This document shows positions 51,723 to 60,323 of a DNA stretch of 64,000 nt, in pieces. The position numbers and the translations under genes are program-made. The stretch comes from Ferrigenium kumadai (lineage in GTDB: Bacteria; Pseudomonadota; Gammaproteobacteria; Burkholderiales; Gallionellaceae). Within the stretch, counting starts at the first letter, position 1. Each line of letters starts with the position of its first letter. The stretch lies in assembly GCF_018324385.1 (NCBI RefSeq), contig NZ_AP019536.1, positions 1,612,001 through 1,676,000 of the forward strand, written 5' to 3'. Under the pieces are notes generated by a model. It ran no database searches and was not told the DNA's origin. It saw only the letters and a program-made list of their open reading frames with translations.

Positions 51723-53261
51723 CTACAAACCAAAGAACCGCTTGATGGTTGCCAGCACCTCGTTGTGCCGATGGTGTATTTCACTGTTCAGCGTTGCCTC
51801 GTCCAAGTTTTGCAGCGCGCTGTCCAGTTGCGCGCGACGCGTCACCAGCACATGCGACACCTCCTCGGCAATGGCCGGTCGCTCCCGCAGGATTTCCTCG
51901 AAGGCGTCCTTGTCGAGCCGGTAGCATTCCACGTCGGTCCGGGCAATGACAGTAGCGACGCGCGGAGAACCAGTCATCAGGCTCATCTCGCCGAAGAAAT
52001 CGCCCTTGGACAGTACGTTCAGCACGCGCTTCTCGCCATTCGCCCCCTCGAGATAGACCTCGGCCTCGCCGTTGATGATGATGAATAGCCAGTGCTGTGC
52101 CGGCGTGCCCTGTCTGGCGATGACGTTGCCCCTGGCGAACGGCGCATACTTGAGGCGCTCTGCCAGCTTGCGCAACTCGTCGTCGGTCATCTGCGAGAAC
52201 AGTTCGACACGCTTGAGCGTCTTGAGGCGGCGCAGCAGCTCGCGCTGGTGCAAAGCCTCTTCGTATTTTTCGCTTTCCTTGATGTAATGGACGTTCTGCT
52301 CTTCCACCGTCAGCTTGATGCTGGCGCGTTCCAGCGCGGTATAGACATGCCAGCGCACCGCCGCATCGGTGGGGTCGTCTGCCGCCAGGTCGGTCAGCCA
52401 GTAGCGCAGCGCATAGCGCGCGCAGCCCTTGTCCATCTCCATCAGCACGCAGTTGGGCGCGGGATACTTGGCCACATTGTTGATCTCCGCCTGCAGAATG
52501 GCGCTTTCCACCGCATTGACCACCTTGGTCGGCGTCGTATTCAGCGTGACGTTGAACCACACCCAGCGCCGCCACTGCACCGGCTGGTCGGTGCGCCGCC
52601 CCAGCACCAGGAACTTGTTCTTCATCAGCTGGCTGTTGGGGAACACCACCGTCTCCCAGTTTCGCGTTTCCACCAGCGTGGAGCGCCATCGGATATCCAC
52701 CACCCTGCCGGCGATATCATCCACCTTGATCCAGTCGCCGACCTCGATGGAATTGTCCAACTGCAAGGCCAGACCGCCGAGGATGTTGCCCAGTGTATCC
52801 TGCATGGCGAAAGCGATCACCGCCGTGATCACCGCCGATGTCGCCAGGATGCTGCCCAATTCAAGGCCGGCATAGCGCAGACGCACCAGGAACCACACCA
52901 CGTAACCGATGATGACGAAGATATCCTCGGCGATGCGCGGCGGCTTGATGCGCAACAAAGGCAACAAAATGCGGAACGCCAGCAGCCCCCACAGACGGAT
53001 CACCGCAATGCCGGCTCCGACCAGTGCGAACTCGTGGAACACCGAGGCGGCATAGGTGAACCCCAGGGCATGGATCAGGCTACTGACGAATTGCAGGAAC
53101 AGGCAAGTGAGAAAGAAGACCAGCGTGTTGAGTACGCTCTTGCGATCTTCCCGGAGAAAGTGGAGCAGCAGGAACGCCAGTCCCAGTGCCATCACCAGCA
53201 CCGGCAGGGATTCCTCCCGCCAGAAGAACTTCATCGCTGCATCCCAATAAGCCATATTCAT
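51723..53261 (-). CDS. MscS-type mechanosensitive channel with cyclic-nucleotide-binding domain
   Basis: A 512-residue membrane protein. About five helices precede the MscS pore and beta domain ([20 protein letters not shown], then [19 protein letters not shown]). A cyclic-nucleotide-binding fold follows at about residues 360-470 ([34 protein letters not shown]). The FGEMSLxxxxPRxAT phosphate-binding cassette retains Glu and Arg. This fusion, bCNG-like, is known in bacteria; such channels are gated by cyclic nucleotide, often with low mechanosensitivity. It stands between accA and the RpfE-like gene without overlap. Confidence 0.88.
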   Translation of the reverse strand: MNMAYWDAAMKFFWREESLPVLVMALGLAFLLLHFLREDRKSVLNTLVFFLTCLFLQFVSSLIHALGFTYAASVFHEFALVGAGIAVIRLWGLLAFRILLPLLRIKPPRIAEDIFVIIGYVVWFLVRLRYAGLELGSILATSAVITAVIAFAMQDTLGNILGGLALQLDNSIEVGDWIKVDDIAGRVVDIRWRSTLVETRNWETVVFPNSQLMKNKFLVLGRRTDQPVQWRRWVWFNVTLNTTPTKVVNAVESAILQAEINNVAKYPAPNCVLMEMDKGCARYALRYWLTDLAADDPTDAAVRWHVYTALERASIKLTVEEQNVHYIKESEKYEEALHQRELLRRLKTLKRVELFSQMTDDELRKLAERLKYAPFARGNVIARQGTPAQHWLFIIINGEAEVYLEGANGEKRVLNVLSKGDFFGEMSLMTGSPRVATVIARTDVECYRLDKDAFEEILRERPAIAEEVSHVLVTRRAQLDSALQNLDEATLNSEIHHRHNEVLATIKRFFGL

Positions 53262-53285
53262 CCCTGAAACGTTGTGCGAGGCATT

Positions 53286-54284
53286 CTACACCATCGGATA
53301 AGCCGCCAATGGCTTGGCACGACGCCAAAATGCCCACGCGTCGACACGGGTCAATGTCACATGATGGACGCCATCCGCAGCAAGGACATCCAGCCGCAAC
53401 TTCCCGATCCTCCCGCCACGTAACGCCTGCCACAGCGGCTGCAGGTAACCGGCCTCGAACGCCTGCAACGCTTCACGCCAAGCGGTCAGGTCGCCACGCT
53501 GCAAGGCATGGCGCAAACCGTTCCAGACCAGCAATTGCTCCCCATCGCCGGCCGCATCCGGCCACCGGTCTGACCATCCGCTGAACGGCACACCGGCCGC
53601 GGCAGCGAACATGCCGACCAGGACATCATCGGAACATACATCGCGATAACGTGGCTGCGGCATTGCCGCATGGCCGCCACCCCACAGCCACACGCTGTTG
53701 ACCGGCATTTCGCCGCGTGCCTCACGCCGCTCGTTCAGCTCGTGTGCGAACAGCAGCATCTGGATCTCGTTGAACAACTGCGTCCATCGCACCGCGTCCG
53801 CCCCTTGCGGCAACAGGCCGCGAACGTTGCGTCCAACCGCCTGGGACAGCGGCACTGTCTCGATCGCCGGCTCGGTGGCGAGGCGGACATACCAGCGTTG
53901 CGGGTGAGGCGCGAAGAACTCGATCCCCTCGCCGGAGAAATGCCGGTTCAGACTGGCGCAAAACTCGTTCGCCTCGTCCGCGCCCAGTGTCACCTCCTGC
54001 AATACCAACCGGTCGCGGTGCAGCTGCAGGTGCACCGGATCGGCGCGCAGCCAATGCCCCTCAGCCAGGCCGTCGAAGGCGGCGCCGAGCGAGGCGGTCC
54101 CGGCACTGGCAGGCAGACCGAACAATCCGGCCAGATGGCTCTCCTGCGTCATCGCCCCGACGGTCTCGCTGCGCCCGCGCGAAAGCATCTTCTCCAGCGC
54201 AGGCAGCCTCAGGCCGGCGCAAACCTCGGCGGCGAACTCACGGGGGAGGAACAGATCGGGAACAACCAGTCGGACGCTTCTCAT
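53286..54284 (-). CDS. RpfE-like / phosphoglycerate-mutase-related regulatory protein
   Basis: A 332-residue soluble protein matching 'regulatory protein RpfE type' of betaproteobacteria. It starts RSVRLVVPDLFLPREFAA and continues HWLRADPVHLQLHRDRLVL. NSVWLWGGGHAAMPQPRYRD and the GVHHVTLTRVDAWAFWRRAK end complete the pattern. It has been linked by name to cofactor-independent phosphoglycerate mutases, but the catalytic residues are not evident to me. Role unknown. It is divergent from lolC and typically adjacent to it. Confidence 0.75.
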   Translation of the reverse strand: MRSVRLVVPDLFLPREFAAEVCAGLRLPALEKMLSRGRSETVGAMTQESHLAGLFGLPASAGTASLGAAFDGLAEGHWLRADPVHLQLHRDRLVLQEVTLGADEANEFCASLNRHFSGEGIEFFAPHPQRWYVRLATEPAIETVPLSQAVGRNVRGLLPQGADAVRWTQLFNEIQMLLFAHELNERREARGEMPVNSVWLWGGGHAAMPQPRYRDVCSDDVLVGMFAAAAGVPFSGWSDRWPDAAGDGEQLLVWNGLRHALQRGDLTAWREALQAFEAGYLQPLWQALRGGRIGKLRLDVLAADGVHHVTLTRVDAWAFWRRAKPLAAYPMV

Positions 54285-54363
54285 GCGGCGAGTTTATCAT
54301 CCCTGACACGCGACTCCTGCTTGTGGCACACTTACGCCCGTTCCAAACTTCGACATCCTTGCC

Positions 54364-55608
54364 TTGCAACCTTTCGAACTCCTCATCGGCCTGCGCTACA
54401 CCCGAGCCAAGCGCCGCAACCATTTCATCTCCTTCATCTCGCTGATCTCCGTGCTGGGCATGGGACTGGGCGTGATGGCGCTGATCGTGGTGCTGTCCGT
54501 AATGAACGGCTTCCAGAAGGAGATCCGTGCACGCATGCTGGGAGCGTCGCCGCACCTCGAAGTAGTCGCCGATGGAGGCCGCCTGTACGACTGGCAGTCC
54601 GTGCTGGCGAAAGTCGCGCAGCACCCGCAGGTCGCCGCCGCCGCGCCCTACGTCAACGGCCAGGGCATGCTGTCCTTCGGCCAGAGCGTACAGGGCGTGA
54701 TGGTGCGCGGCATCGAACCGGAACGCGAAAGCGCCATCACCGAACTCGCGGAGAAGATGAAAGTGGGCTCGCTGAGCGACCTGCGCAGCGGCGAATTCGG
54801 CATCGTGATCGGATCCGATCTCGCGCGTGCGCTGGGCGCACGCGTCAACGACAAAGTATTGCTGATCGCCCCGCAGGGGCAGATTACGCCCGCCGGCATG
54901 ATGCCGCGCCTCAAGCAATTCCGCGTCACCGGCATCTTCGAGATCGGCATGGCGCCCTATGACAGCACCCTCGCACTGATCCACATGAACGATGCGCAGA
55001 AGCTGTTCCAACTCGGCGACGCGGTGACCGGCATCAGCACCAAGCTCCGCGACATCGAGCTCGCCCCTCGCGTCGCGCGAGAATTGCAGAATGAATTGCC
55101 GCCCGAGCTGTACGCCAGCGACTGGACGCAGCAGAACAGCAACTACTTCCGCGCGGTGCAGATGGAAAAGCGCATGATGTTCATCATCCTGTCGCTGATC
55201 GTCGCCGTGGCTGCGTTCAACATCGTCTCCACGCTGGTGATGGCGGTCACCGACAAGCAGGCCGACATCGCCATCCTGCGCACGCTCGGCGCATCGCCGC
55301 GCAGCATCATGCGCATCTTCATGGTGCAGGGCGTGATGATCGGCTTGATAGGCACGCTGCTCGGCGTGGTCGGCGGAGTGTTGCTGGCATTGAACATCAG
55401 CGCGGTGATCTCCTTCATCGAGCACCTGTTCGGCATCCAGTTCCTCGCCAAAGACGTGTACTACATCAGCGAGCTTCCCTCCGATCTGCGCTACACGGAG
55501 GTCATGCTGGTCGGTGGCATCTCCTTCCTTATCAGCCTGCTCGCCACGCTCTACCCCAGCTGGCGTGCTGCGCAGACCCAACCGGCGGAGGCATTGCGCT
55601 ATGAATAA
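54364..55608 (+). CDS. lolC: Lipoprotein-releasing ABC transporter permease LolC/E
   Basis: A 414-residue inner membrane protein with the LolCE pattern: a first helix after [20 protein letters not shown], a large periplasmic domain (about 45-265), then three helices at the C-terminus. It recovers outer membrane lipoproteins from the inner membrane and passes them to LolA. The start codon is TTG at 54364; no ATG lies upstream in frame before the family start. It overlaps lolD by eight bases (stop TAA inside the ATGAATAA junction). Many betaproteobacteria have one LolC/E only. Confidence 0.9.
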   Translation: MQPFELLIGLRYTRAKRRNHFISFISLISVLGMGLGVMALIVVLSVMNGFQKEIRARMLGASPHLEVVADGGRLYDWQSVLAKVAQHPQVAAAAPYVNGQGMLSFGQSVQGVMVRGIEPERESAITELAEKMKVGSLSDLRSGEFGIVIGSDLARALGARVNDKVLLIAPQGQITPAGMMPRLKQFRVTGIFEIGMAPYDSTLALIHMNDAQKLFQLGDAVTGISTKLRDIELAPRVARELQNELPPELYASDWTQQNSNYFRAVQMEKRMMFIILSLIVAVAAFNIVSTLVMAVTDKQADIAILRTLGASPRSIMRIFMVQGVMIGLIGTLLGVVGGVLLALNISAVISFIEHLFGIQFLAKDVYYISELPSDLRYTEVMLVGGISFLISLLATLYPSWRAAQTQPAEALRYE

Positions 55609-56293
55609 GCAGGATACTGGAATTGTCATTTCCTGCCGCGATCTGGCGAAGAACTATGTCATCGGCAAGACGGACGTGCCGGTGCTCAAGGGCGTGAACC
55701 TCGACGTGCAGCGCGGCGAGCGTCTCGCCATCGTCGGCGCGTCCGGGTCGGGCAAGAGCACGCTGCTGCACCTGCTCGGCGGACTGGATCAGCCCAGCGG
55801 CGGCAGCGTGCAAATACTCGGCCAACCGCTACAGACCATGAACGAGGCACAGCGCGGCGAGCTGCGTAACCGCGCGCTCGGCTTCGTCTACCAGTTCCAC
55901 CACCTGCTGCCGGAATTCACCGCACTGGAGAACGTCGCTATGCCGCTGCTGATCCGCGGCATGAAGCGCGCCGATGCCGAACCTCGAGCTGCCGCGATGC
56001 TGGAACAGGTAGGGCTGGCGCACCGCCTCCAGCACCAGCCTGCCGAACTTTCCGGCGGCGAGCGCCAGCGCGCCGCAGTGGCGCGCGCTCTGGTCACCGA
56101 GCCGGCCTGCGTGCTGGCCGACGAACCGACCGGCAACCTCGACCGCAAGAGCGCCCAGGCGCTGTTCGAGCTGATGCAGGAACTGAATGCGCGGCTGAAC
56201 ACCAGTTTCATCGTAGTCACCCACGACCTCGATCTTGCGAACAGGATGCAGCGCAAGCTGCACCTGCTGGATGGCGTGCTGCAAGCCGGCTGA
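55601..56293 (+). CDS. lolD: Lipoprotein-releasing ABC transporter ATP-binding protein LolD
   Basis: A 230-residue ATPase: Walker [20 protein letters not shown]-loop [17 protein letters not shown], signature [15 protein letters not shown], Walker [12 protein letters not shown] and H-loop FIVVTHD. It powers the LolCDE complex. The QFHHLLPEF motif is characteristic for LolD. It overlaps lolC by eight bases, so coupled translation is expected. Only nine bases separate its stop from the convergent HPP gene. Confidence 0.95.
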   Translation: MNKQDTGIVISCRDLAKNYVIGKTDVPVLKGVNLDVQRGERLAIVGASGSGKSTLLHLLGGLDQPSGGSVQILGQPLQTMNEAQRGELRNRALGFVYQFHHLLPEFTALENVAMPLLIRGMKRADAEPRAAAMLEQVGLAHRLQHQPAELSGGERQRAAVARALVTEPACVLADEPTGNLDRKSAQALFELMQELNARLNTSFIVVTHDLDLANRMQRKLHLLDGVLQAG

Positions 56294-56302
56294 CGCGCAA
56301 GC

Positions 56303-56992
56303 TTAAGGACGTACAGAGGCACGCTTCTTCGCGTGCTGCAGCGCCAGCCGGTAAAGTTCGGCCAGTTCCTCCCTCCCTACCTCGATTTCCTTGCCCATCT
56401 GACTGAGCGCCAGTTCGATGTCGGCCTGCTCGATAGCCGCGAACGGATCGTGCGTTGCGGTGACCGGCGGCACCGGATACTTCCTGTCGGGCAACAGGTT
56501 GTTGATCAGCAACGCCAGCAACAGGGCAATGCCGGCGTTGGTCGCCACGACGTACATTGCCCACTGCCAACCCATGCCGTGAAATTGCGCAGCGCTGAGC
56601 ACGAGCGTGAGCGCCGTGGCGGCACCTGGCGGATGCAGGCAATGCATCAGCTGCATTGACAGGATGGCAGCGCCGACCGCAACAGCCGCCGCGAATACCG
56701 GATCCGGGATAAGCAGGCTGCAGCCCCACCCGGCCAGCGCCGAGACCAGGTGCCCGCCGAACAGGTTCCAGGGTTGCGCCACCGGGCTGTGCGGCGCGGC
56801 GAACAGCAGCACCGCGGAGGCCGCGATCGAACCCAGCATGAGCAGCGGGTAATGGACTTGCGGCATATAGTGAAGTGTCATTCCCAACAGCAGAATGGCC
56901 ATGCCGCCGGCCAGGCCGTTGCGAAATTTCTCCGAAATAGGGACATGAGCGATATGGGGTCTGAATGAACGGATTATGTTGTTAATGCGCAC
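56303..56992 (-). CDS. HPP-family integral membrane protein
   Basis: A 229-residue protein with about four to five helices and the HPP motif in LMHCLHPPGAATALTLVL. The family is linked to nitrite transport in chloroplasts and cyanobacteria. A cytoplasmic helical tail follows (QMGKEIEVGREELAELYRLA). The start is probably GTG at 56992, preceded by a GGGGG tract at three bases; no ATG exists in the conserved start. It lies 32 bases after nnrS, so it joins an NO/nitrite-response gene set. Its substrate here is not known. Confidence 0.82.
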   Translation of the reverse strand: MRINNIIRSFRPHIAHVPISEKFRNGLAGGMAILLLGMTLHYMPQVHYPLLMLGSIAASAVLLFAAPHSPVAQPWNLFGGHLVSALAGWGCSLLIPDPVFAAAVAVGAAILSMQLMHCLHPPGAATALTLVLSAAQFHGMGWQWAMYVVATNAGIALLLALLINNLLPDRKYPVPPVTATHDPFAAIEQADIELALSQMGKEIEVGREELAELYRLALQHAKKRASVRP

Positions 56993-57024
56993 ACTGCCCC
57001 CAAGACAAGCGCTGATCAGCCATC

Positions 57025-58185
57025 TCAATGCTCCCTGCCATCCACGCGCGGCTGCATCAGCATCGGGATGTACCGCCATCCCAGCAGTGCAAAGCAGGCG
57101 AACCAGCATGATGCTGAGAGCGATATCCAGACCGTGTAGCTGGCCGGATATATCTGGGGCGCGAAGATGCGGAACACGAACGCCAGCATCATGAGATACA
57201 GCGCAAGCTTGTCGATGGCGTCGAACGTCACCTTTCTGCCGGTGTGCCCTTTGCTGATCCTGACCAGCATGGCCGGGATGATCAGTCCCATCGCACCGAA
57301 GGTGAAGACATGGATGGACATGGAGGCAAGCCACACGGAATCGGTTGCCAATCTGAAGGATTCGATCGCCAATTGCGCGACGATGGCGAGATAGCCCAGA
57401 TACATGATGCCGATGTCGAGCCTGCGCATCGCCAGTTGCGGCTTCCAGTAGACCAGCCTCCCTGCCAGCAATACGGCGAGCAGCAAAGCGATGACTCCTG
57501 TTACCTGGGCGGGCAACAGGTCGGCGAAGACCAGCAGCAGAGCAAGCAGCTTGATCGCCATATCCAGCGGTGCATTGCGCAATATCTCGACCTGGAATGC
57601 GCCCTTCATGAAGTGACACAGCGTCCGCTCCAGCATCACCAGAAAGGCCACGCGAAACAGTCCCACCGCCATGCTCGCTCCGGCCTGGAAATGATCGGCA
57701 CTCAGCATCAGGTTCTTGGCCAGCAGGAAGGCCGGAAGGATCAGCAGGAAAAAGAAGTTGTCGCGATAAGAGTCGGTCTTGCGGTTGCGGATCAATGTCC
57801 ACAGCAGCGCCGCCACGATGCTCCCCAGGAACAGGTTGTTCGAGACGTAAAACAGCAGCGACGGCCATGTTCCCTCGTACCACATGCCCACTCTTTCAAA
57901 CAGCCAGGCTGCGACGAGGAACATCAGCGCACGGCCGTGATAACCGCGAACCTGCACCCAGTTCCTGGTCGCGGTCAGCAGAAAGCCGCCGAGCACCGCC
58001 CAGCCGAAACCGAAGAACATCTCATGCGCATGCCACTGCACGATGGAGAACGTGTGGGCCGGTGCCGGAATGACGCCTGCATAGATCATGGCCCACAGCA
58101 TAGGCAGCGTCATGCCTGCGAGGATAGCCAGAGTGAAGAACGGACGGAAACCTACCGACCAGAAGGGATGCGAGGACAGTTTCAT
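57025..58185 (-). CDS. nnrS: NnrS-family heme-copper membrane protein
   Basis: A 386-residue membrane protein with about twelve helices. It has the NnrS pattern: SHPFWSVGFRPFFTLAILAG, WHAHEMFFGFGWAVLGGFLL, and ATRNW. IHVFTFGAMGLIIPAMLVRIS then GHTGRK are the conserved late motif. NnrS proteins are tied to NO regulons and protect against nitrosative stress, reportedly binding heme and copper. Its ATG overlaps the hemerythrin stop as ATGA. Start at 58185 gives the conserved N-terminus; the longer frame upstream is rejected. Confidence 0.93.
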   Translation of the reverse strand: MKLSSHPFWSVGFRPFFTLAILAGMTLPMLWAMIYAGVIPAPAHTFSIVQWHAHEMFFGFGWAVLGGFLLTATRNWVQVRGYHGRALMFLVAAWLFERVGMWYEGTWPSLLFYVSNNLFLGSIVAALLWTLIRNRKTDSYRDNFFFLLILPAFLLAKNLMLSADHFQAGASMAVGLFRVAFLVMLERTLCHFMKGAFQVEILRNAPLDMAIKLLALLLVFADLLPAQVTGVIALLLAVLLAGRLVYWKPQLAMRRLDIGIMYLGYLAIVAQLAIESFRLATDSVWLASMSIHVFTFGAMGLIIPAMLVRISKGHTGRKVTFDAIDKLALYLMMLAFVFRIFAPQIYPASYTVWISLSASCWFACFALLGWRYIPMLMQPRVDGREH

Positions 58186-58586
58186 TCGGATTGCTCGTGC
58201 CTGGTCGCGAGGTTCGCCTCCAGCGCCGGGAACAGCTCGCGCTCCTCGAAGCGCACATGCGCCGCCAGACACTTGCCGAAGTGGCCCAGCGTTGCCGCAT
58301 CGTTACGTTGCAGTCCATCCAGCATGGCGTACAACTGCCGATGTTCGGACAGCGTGCGCTCTGCCAGCGGCTGTTCGCGCGTCCCGGTCAGGAGCGGCAA
58401 CAGCGTCTGCTCCTCCATCTCGAAATGGGCTTTCAGTTCGCTTGCGCAGGCGACCGATGCGCGCAGGCAAGCCCGCTCCACTTCCGCCTCATCGGACGAA
58501 CCCGCCGCCCGTTCGCACGCTTTCGCCAGCTTGAGCGCTGAATGGTGTTCGCGGGACAGCGGTTGCAGTGCCGGACTGCGTTGCAT
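58182..58586 (-). CDS. Hemerythrin HHE-domain protein
   Basis: A 134-residue four-helix protein with diiron-ligand positions. These include LSREHHSALKLAKACERA (His), AHFEMEEQTLLPLLTG (His/Glu pair), LSEHRQLYAML (His) and AAHVRFEERELFPALE (His/Glu). This order matches stand-alone hemerythrin-like proteins that respond to O2 or NO. It follows DUF2249 and precedes nnrS with coupled stop/start. A role in NO handling is inferred from the neighbours. Confidence 0.88.
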   Translation of the reverse strand: MQRSPALQPLSREHHSALKLAKACERAAGSSDEAEVERACLRASVACASELKAHFEMEEQTLLPLLTGTREQPLAERTLSEHRQLYAMLDGLQRNDAATLGHFGKCLAAHVRFEERELFPALEANLATRHEQSE

Positions 58587-58594
58587 GGAACTGA

Positions 58595-58855
58595 CTAGAC
58601 GCGTTTGAAATCGAGTGCGATCTGGCCGGGTTCGCGGGAGACGTAACTGATCTCGATGTTGTCGCCGTAACGCTGCTGCAATTGCGCGAGCAACGGCAGC
58701 GGATCGTGGTCGTTGAGGAAACGCATGGTCTCCCCGGCATTCAGCGAATCCAGTGCACCGAATATCGCCGCGTGCCGGAAGCGCTTGGCGACGCCGCGCG
58801 CATCAAAGGGATAGCGCATATCGAAGGAAATCGTGTTGGAACAGTCGTGTGTCAT
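58595..58855 (-). CDS. DUF2249-domain protein
   Basis: An 86-residue protein with the DUF2249 (TusA/SirA-like fold) pattern: SFDMRYPFDARGVAKRF, GETMRFLNDHDPLPLLAQLQ, and SREPGQIALDFKRV. The domain often accompanies hemerythrin, NorB and NnrS genes in NO-response loci, but its molecular job is not known. It lacks the catalytic Cys of TusA in the usual place, so sulfur transfer is doubtful. It ends nine bases from the hemerythrin start. Confidence 0.88.
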   Translation of the reverse strand: MTHDCSNTISFDMRYPFDARGVAKRFRHAAIFGALDSLNAGETMRFLNDHDPLPLLAQLQQRYGDNIEISYVSREPGQIALDFKRV

Positions 58856-58897
58856 GCCAGCCTCCTGTGAAGATGATTTGCTATCGCATGGAAAATA

Positions 58898-59446
58898 TCA
58901 GGATAGTTCCAATGCGCTTTTTTCAGTCTTGATGGCCTTGGGAAAAAGGATCGTATTCTCCAGATGCATGTGCTGGAACAGATCGCTCACCAGTTCGCGC
59001 AACCCCGCATACAGCGCTGTGTAACTGGTGCAGGCACCGGGCGGCAGGCTGAATTCGTTGGTGATCTTTAACATCCTGCACAGGATAAGGTCATCGGTCT
59101 CATGCTCACTCATCATCATGCGGATGGGATTGGCGACCGTACCGAAAGGCGGGACCGGAACGTTCCCTTCCGCTTCCAGAGTGCGAATGTAGGGGAACAG
59201 GATATTCTCCTCCTTCATCAGGTGCATGTGCATATCGTCACGCAACCTGACATACAGATCGCGCAGTTCGGCCAACTCCGGATGGCTTCCGCCATGGACG
59301 CGCACCACCTTCTCGAGCAATGGATACAACTCTTCGAGAGCAGTCTTGGTATAGGCGTGATGCTTCTGCAGCAGGTGGTCGATCAAGGCATTCAGACTGC
59401 TTTCGTTCCAGTTGCTGTCAGATTGATTGGCGTTAATTTCACTCAT
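58898..59446 (-). CDS. ytfE: Iron-sulfur cluster repair diiron protein (YtfE/ScdA-like)
   Basis: A 182-residue hemerythrin-type protein. Ligand positions are in LQKHHAYTKTALEELYPLL, DDMHMHLMKEENILFPYI, MSEHETDDLILCRML and FQHMHLENTILFPKA. These match the C-terminal diiron domain of YtfE/ScdA, which repairs Fe-S clusters and handles NO. The N-terminal ScdA_N domain is absent, so this is a shorter variant. Start at 59446 (GGGAG ahead). It lies downstream of the NsrR-like gene, separated by a hairpin, and is probably under its control. Confidence 0.88.
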   Translation of the reverse strand: MSEINANQSDSNWNESSLNALIDHLLQKHHAYTKTALEELYPLLEKVVRVHGGSHPELAELRDLYVRLRDDMHMHLMKEENILFPYIRTLEAEGNVPVPPFGTVANPIRMMMSEHETDDLILCRMLKITNEFSLPPGACTSYTALYAGLRELVSDLFQHMHLENTILFPKAIKTEKSALELS

Positions 59447-59520
59447 GCGCTGCTCTCCCGGATTGTTCGTGGATATATACATTCATTATTTGCGAATCAT
59501 ATTGGCGACAACGATTAAAC

Positions 59521-59545
59521 TCAACCCTTGCCCTTGAAGGGTTGA
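59521..59545 (-). terminator. Hairpin between the Rrf2 regulator and ytfE
   Basis: TCAACCCT and AGGGTTGA form a perfect eight-base stem around nine bases. On the minus strand it begins eight bases past the regulator's stop and is followed by a short GTTTAAT. It may terminate or attenuate transcription into ytfE. Confidence 0.45.
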
Positions 59546-59552
59546 TAAATGA

Positions 59553-59954
59553 TTACGCGAGAAGATCGGCCAGGGAGCTTTGATCGAGCGAGGCGAGGAA
59601 AGCATCCTGGGCCTGACTGAACACCCCTTTCAGGCGACAACGGGGCAACAGGGGACAGGAATCGGTTGGGGCGTCGCCCTTCATGCATACGACCAACGCA
59701 AGGTTGTTTTCCATCAGCCGGACGACTGTGCCGATGGAAAGGTCGCGGGGTTCCAGCGCCAGTCGGACGCCGCCGTTTCTGCCTCGCTCGCTGACGAGCA
59801 GATTGGCGCCGACCAGCGTCATGACGACCTTCATCAGGTGGGTCTTGGAGATGTTGCACGCGGTAGCGACTTCCTGGATCGTGGCGGTTGCATTCTTCTG
59901 ACCAAGGTAGATCAGGGTGCGCAGAGCAATGTCAGTAGAGACCATCAGTTGCAT
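59553..59954 (-). CDS. nsrR: Rrf2-family NO-responsive regulator (NsrR-like)
   Basis: A 133-residue winged-helix protein. DNA recognition helix region is ATIQEVATACNISKTHLMKV, then wing SERGRNGGVRLALEP. Three Cys (90, 100, 106) sit in the cluster loop, with a PLLPRCRLKGVF end typical of NsrR. Asp8 matches the fourth ligand described for Streptomyces NsrR. NsrR carries a [4Fe-4S] cluster that NO destroys, releasing repression. The ATG at 59954 gives the family start. The genes downstream (ytfE, nnrS) are classical NsrR targets, which supports the call. Confidence 0.85.
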   Translation of the reverse strand: MQLMVSTDIALRTLIYLGQKNATATIQEVATACNISKTHLMKVVMTLVGANLLVSERGRNGGVRLALEPRDLSIGTVVRLMENNLALVVCMKGDAPTDSCPLLPRCRLKGVFSQAQDAFLASLDQSSLADLLA

Positions 59955-59974
59955 GAAAACGATATCCCGAAGAG

Positions 59975-59984
59975 GGTTATAACC
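59975..59984. promoter_or_regulatory. Palindrome GGTTATAACC upstream of nsrR
   Basis: A perfect ten-base palindrome lies 21-30 bases before the nsrR ATG and next to a TATAAT box on the minus strand (59997-59992). It could be an autoregulatory operator. It does not match the known NsrR consensus closely. Confidence 0.35.
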
Positions 59985-60015
59985 GGGGCTGATTATAAGG
60001 TTTAGGGGTAAGGCG

Positions 60016-60046
60016 CATTGGGCATTTTTTGAGCGAAAGCCCAATG
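60016..60046. repeat. CATTGGGC inverted repeat upstream of nsrR
   Basis: CATTGGGC (60016-60023) and GCCCAATG (60039-60046) form a perfect eight-base stem around 15 bases rich in A and T. It is directly joined to the terminator hairpin of the small membrane gene and may protect the nsrR promoter from read-through. Confidence 0.5.
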
Positions 60047-60090
60047 AAAACGCCCCAGTGTCCGTGCCTGACGGCACAAATACTGGGGCG
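60046..60090 (-). terminator. Strong intrinsic terminator of the 37-aa membrane gene
   Basis: On the minus strand CGCCCCAGT and ACTGGGGCG pair over nine bases, with an inner GTGCC/GGCAC stem. The stem is followed by TTTTC. It lies 16 bases after the small gene's stop codon, the expected place. Confidence 0.75.
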
Positions 60091-60105
60091 CATGATTCCG
60101 AAAAA

Positions 60106-60219
60106 CTACATATGGCTGGCAGTAAAGGACGTGAACACCGGCAGCGCGACGATGAATGACACCACGGCCGCTACAACCCAACGAACAAACTTTGCGATAC
60201 TGTCATAAGCCTTTTTCAT
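60106..60219 (-). CDS. Small single-pass membrane protein (37 aa)
   Basis: A short gene: a basic start MKKAYDSIAKFVRW, one hydrophobic helix VVAAVVSFIVALPVF, then TSFTASHM and a TAG stop. The ATG has AGGTGA about six bases ahead, and a strong terminator follows 16 bases after the stop. A ribosome site, single helix and dedicated terminator make this a likely real gene despite its size. No family is recognised. It lies just upstream of nsrR on the same strand, beside the NO genes, but has its own terminator. It could be a membrane-located small regulator. Confidence 0.72.
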   Translation of the reverse strand: MKKAYDSIAKFVRWVVAAVVSFIVALPVFTSFTASHM

Positions 60220-60323
60220 TTTTGTCACCTCGTGGAAGTTGAAACAAGCGCTCGGCCATCCCTGCGACCGAACGTTACTTCAGACCGAGGTGCCGAAACC
60301 GAGTTCCGTCGTTAACAAAACCT

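Noticed and set aside
56303-57883. 526-codon frame ending in the HPP protein
   Set aside because: The upstream half is a wrong-phase reading of nnrS. HPP begins near GTG 56992.
59447-59520. NsrR or FNR operator upstream of ytfE
   Set aside because: I found no good match to the GATGTATTT-type palindrome or to TTGAT-N4-ATCAA; AT-rich stretches alone are not evidence.
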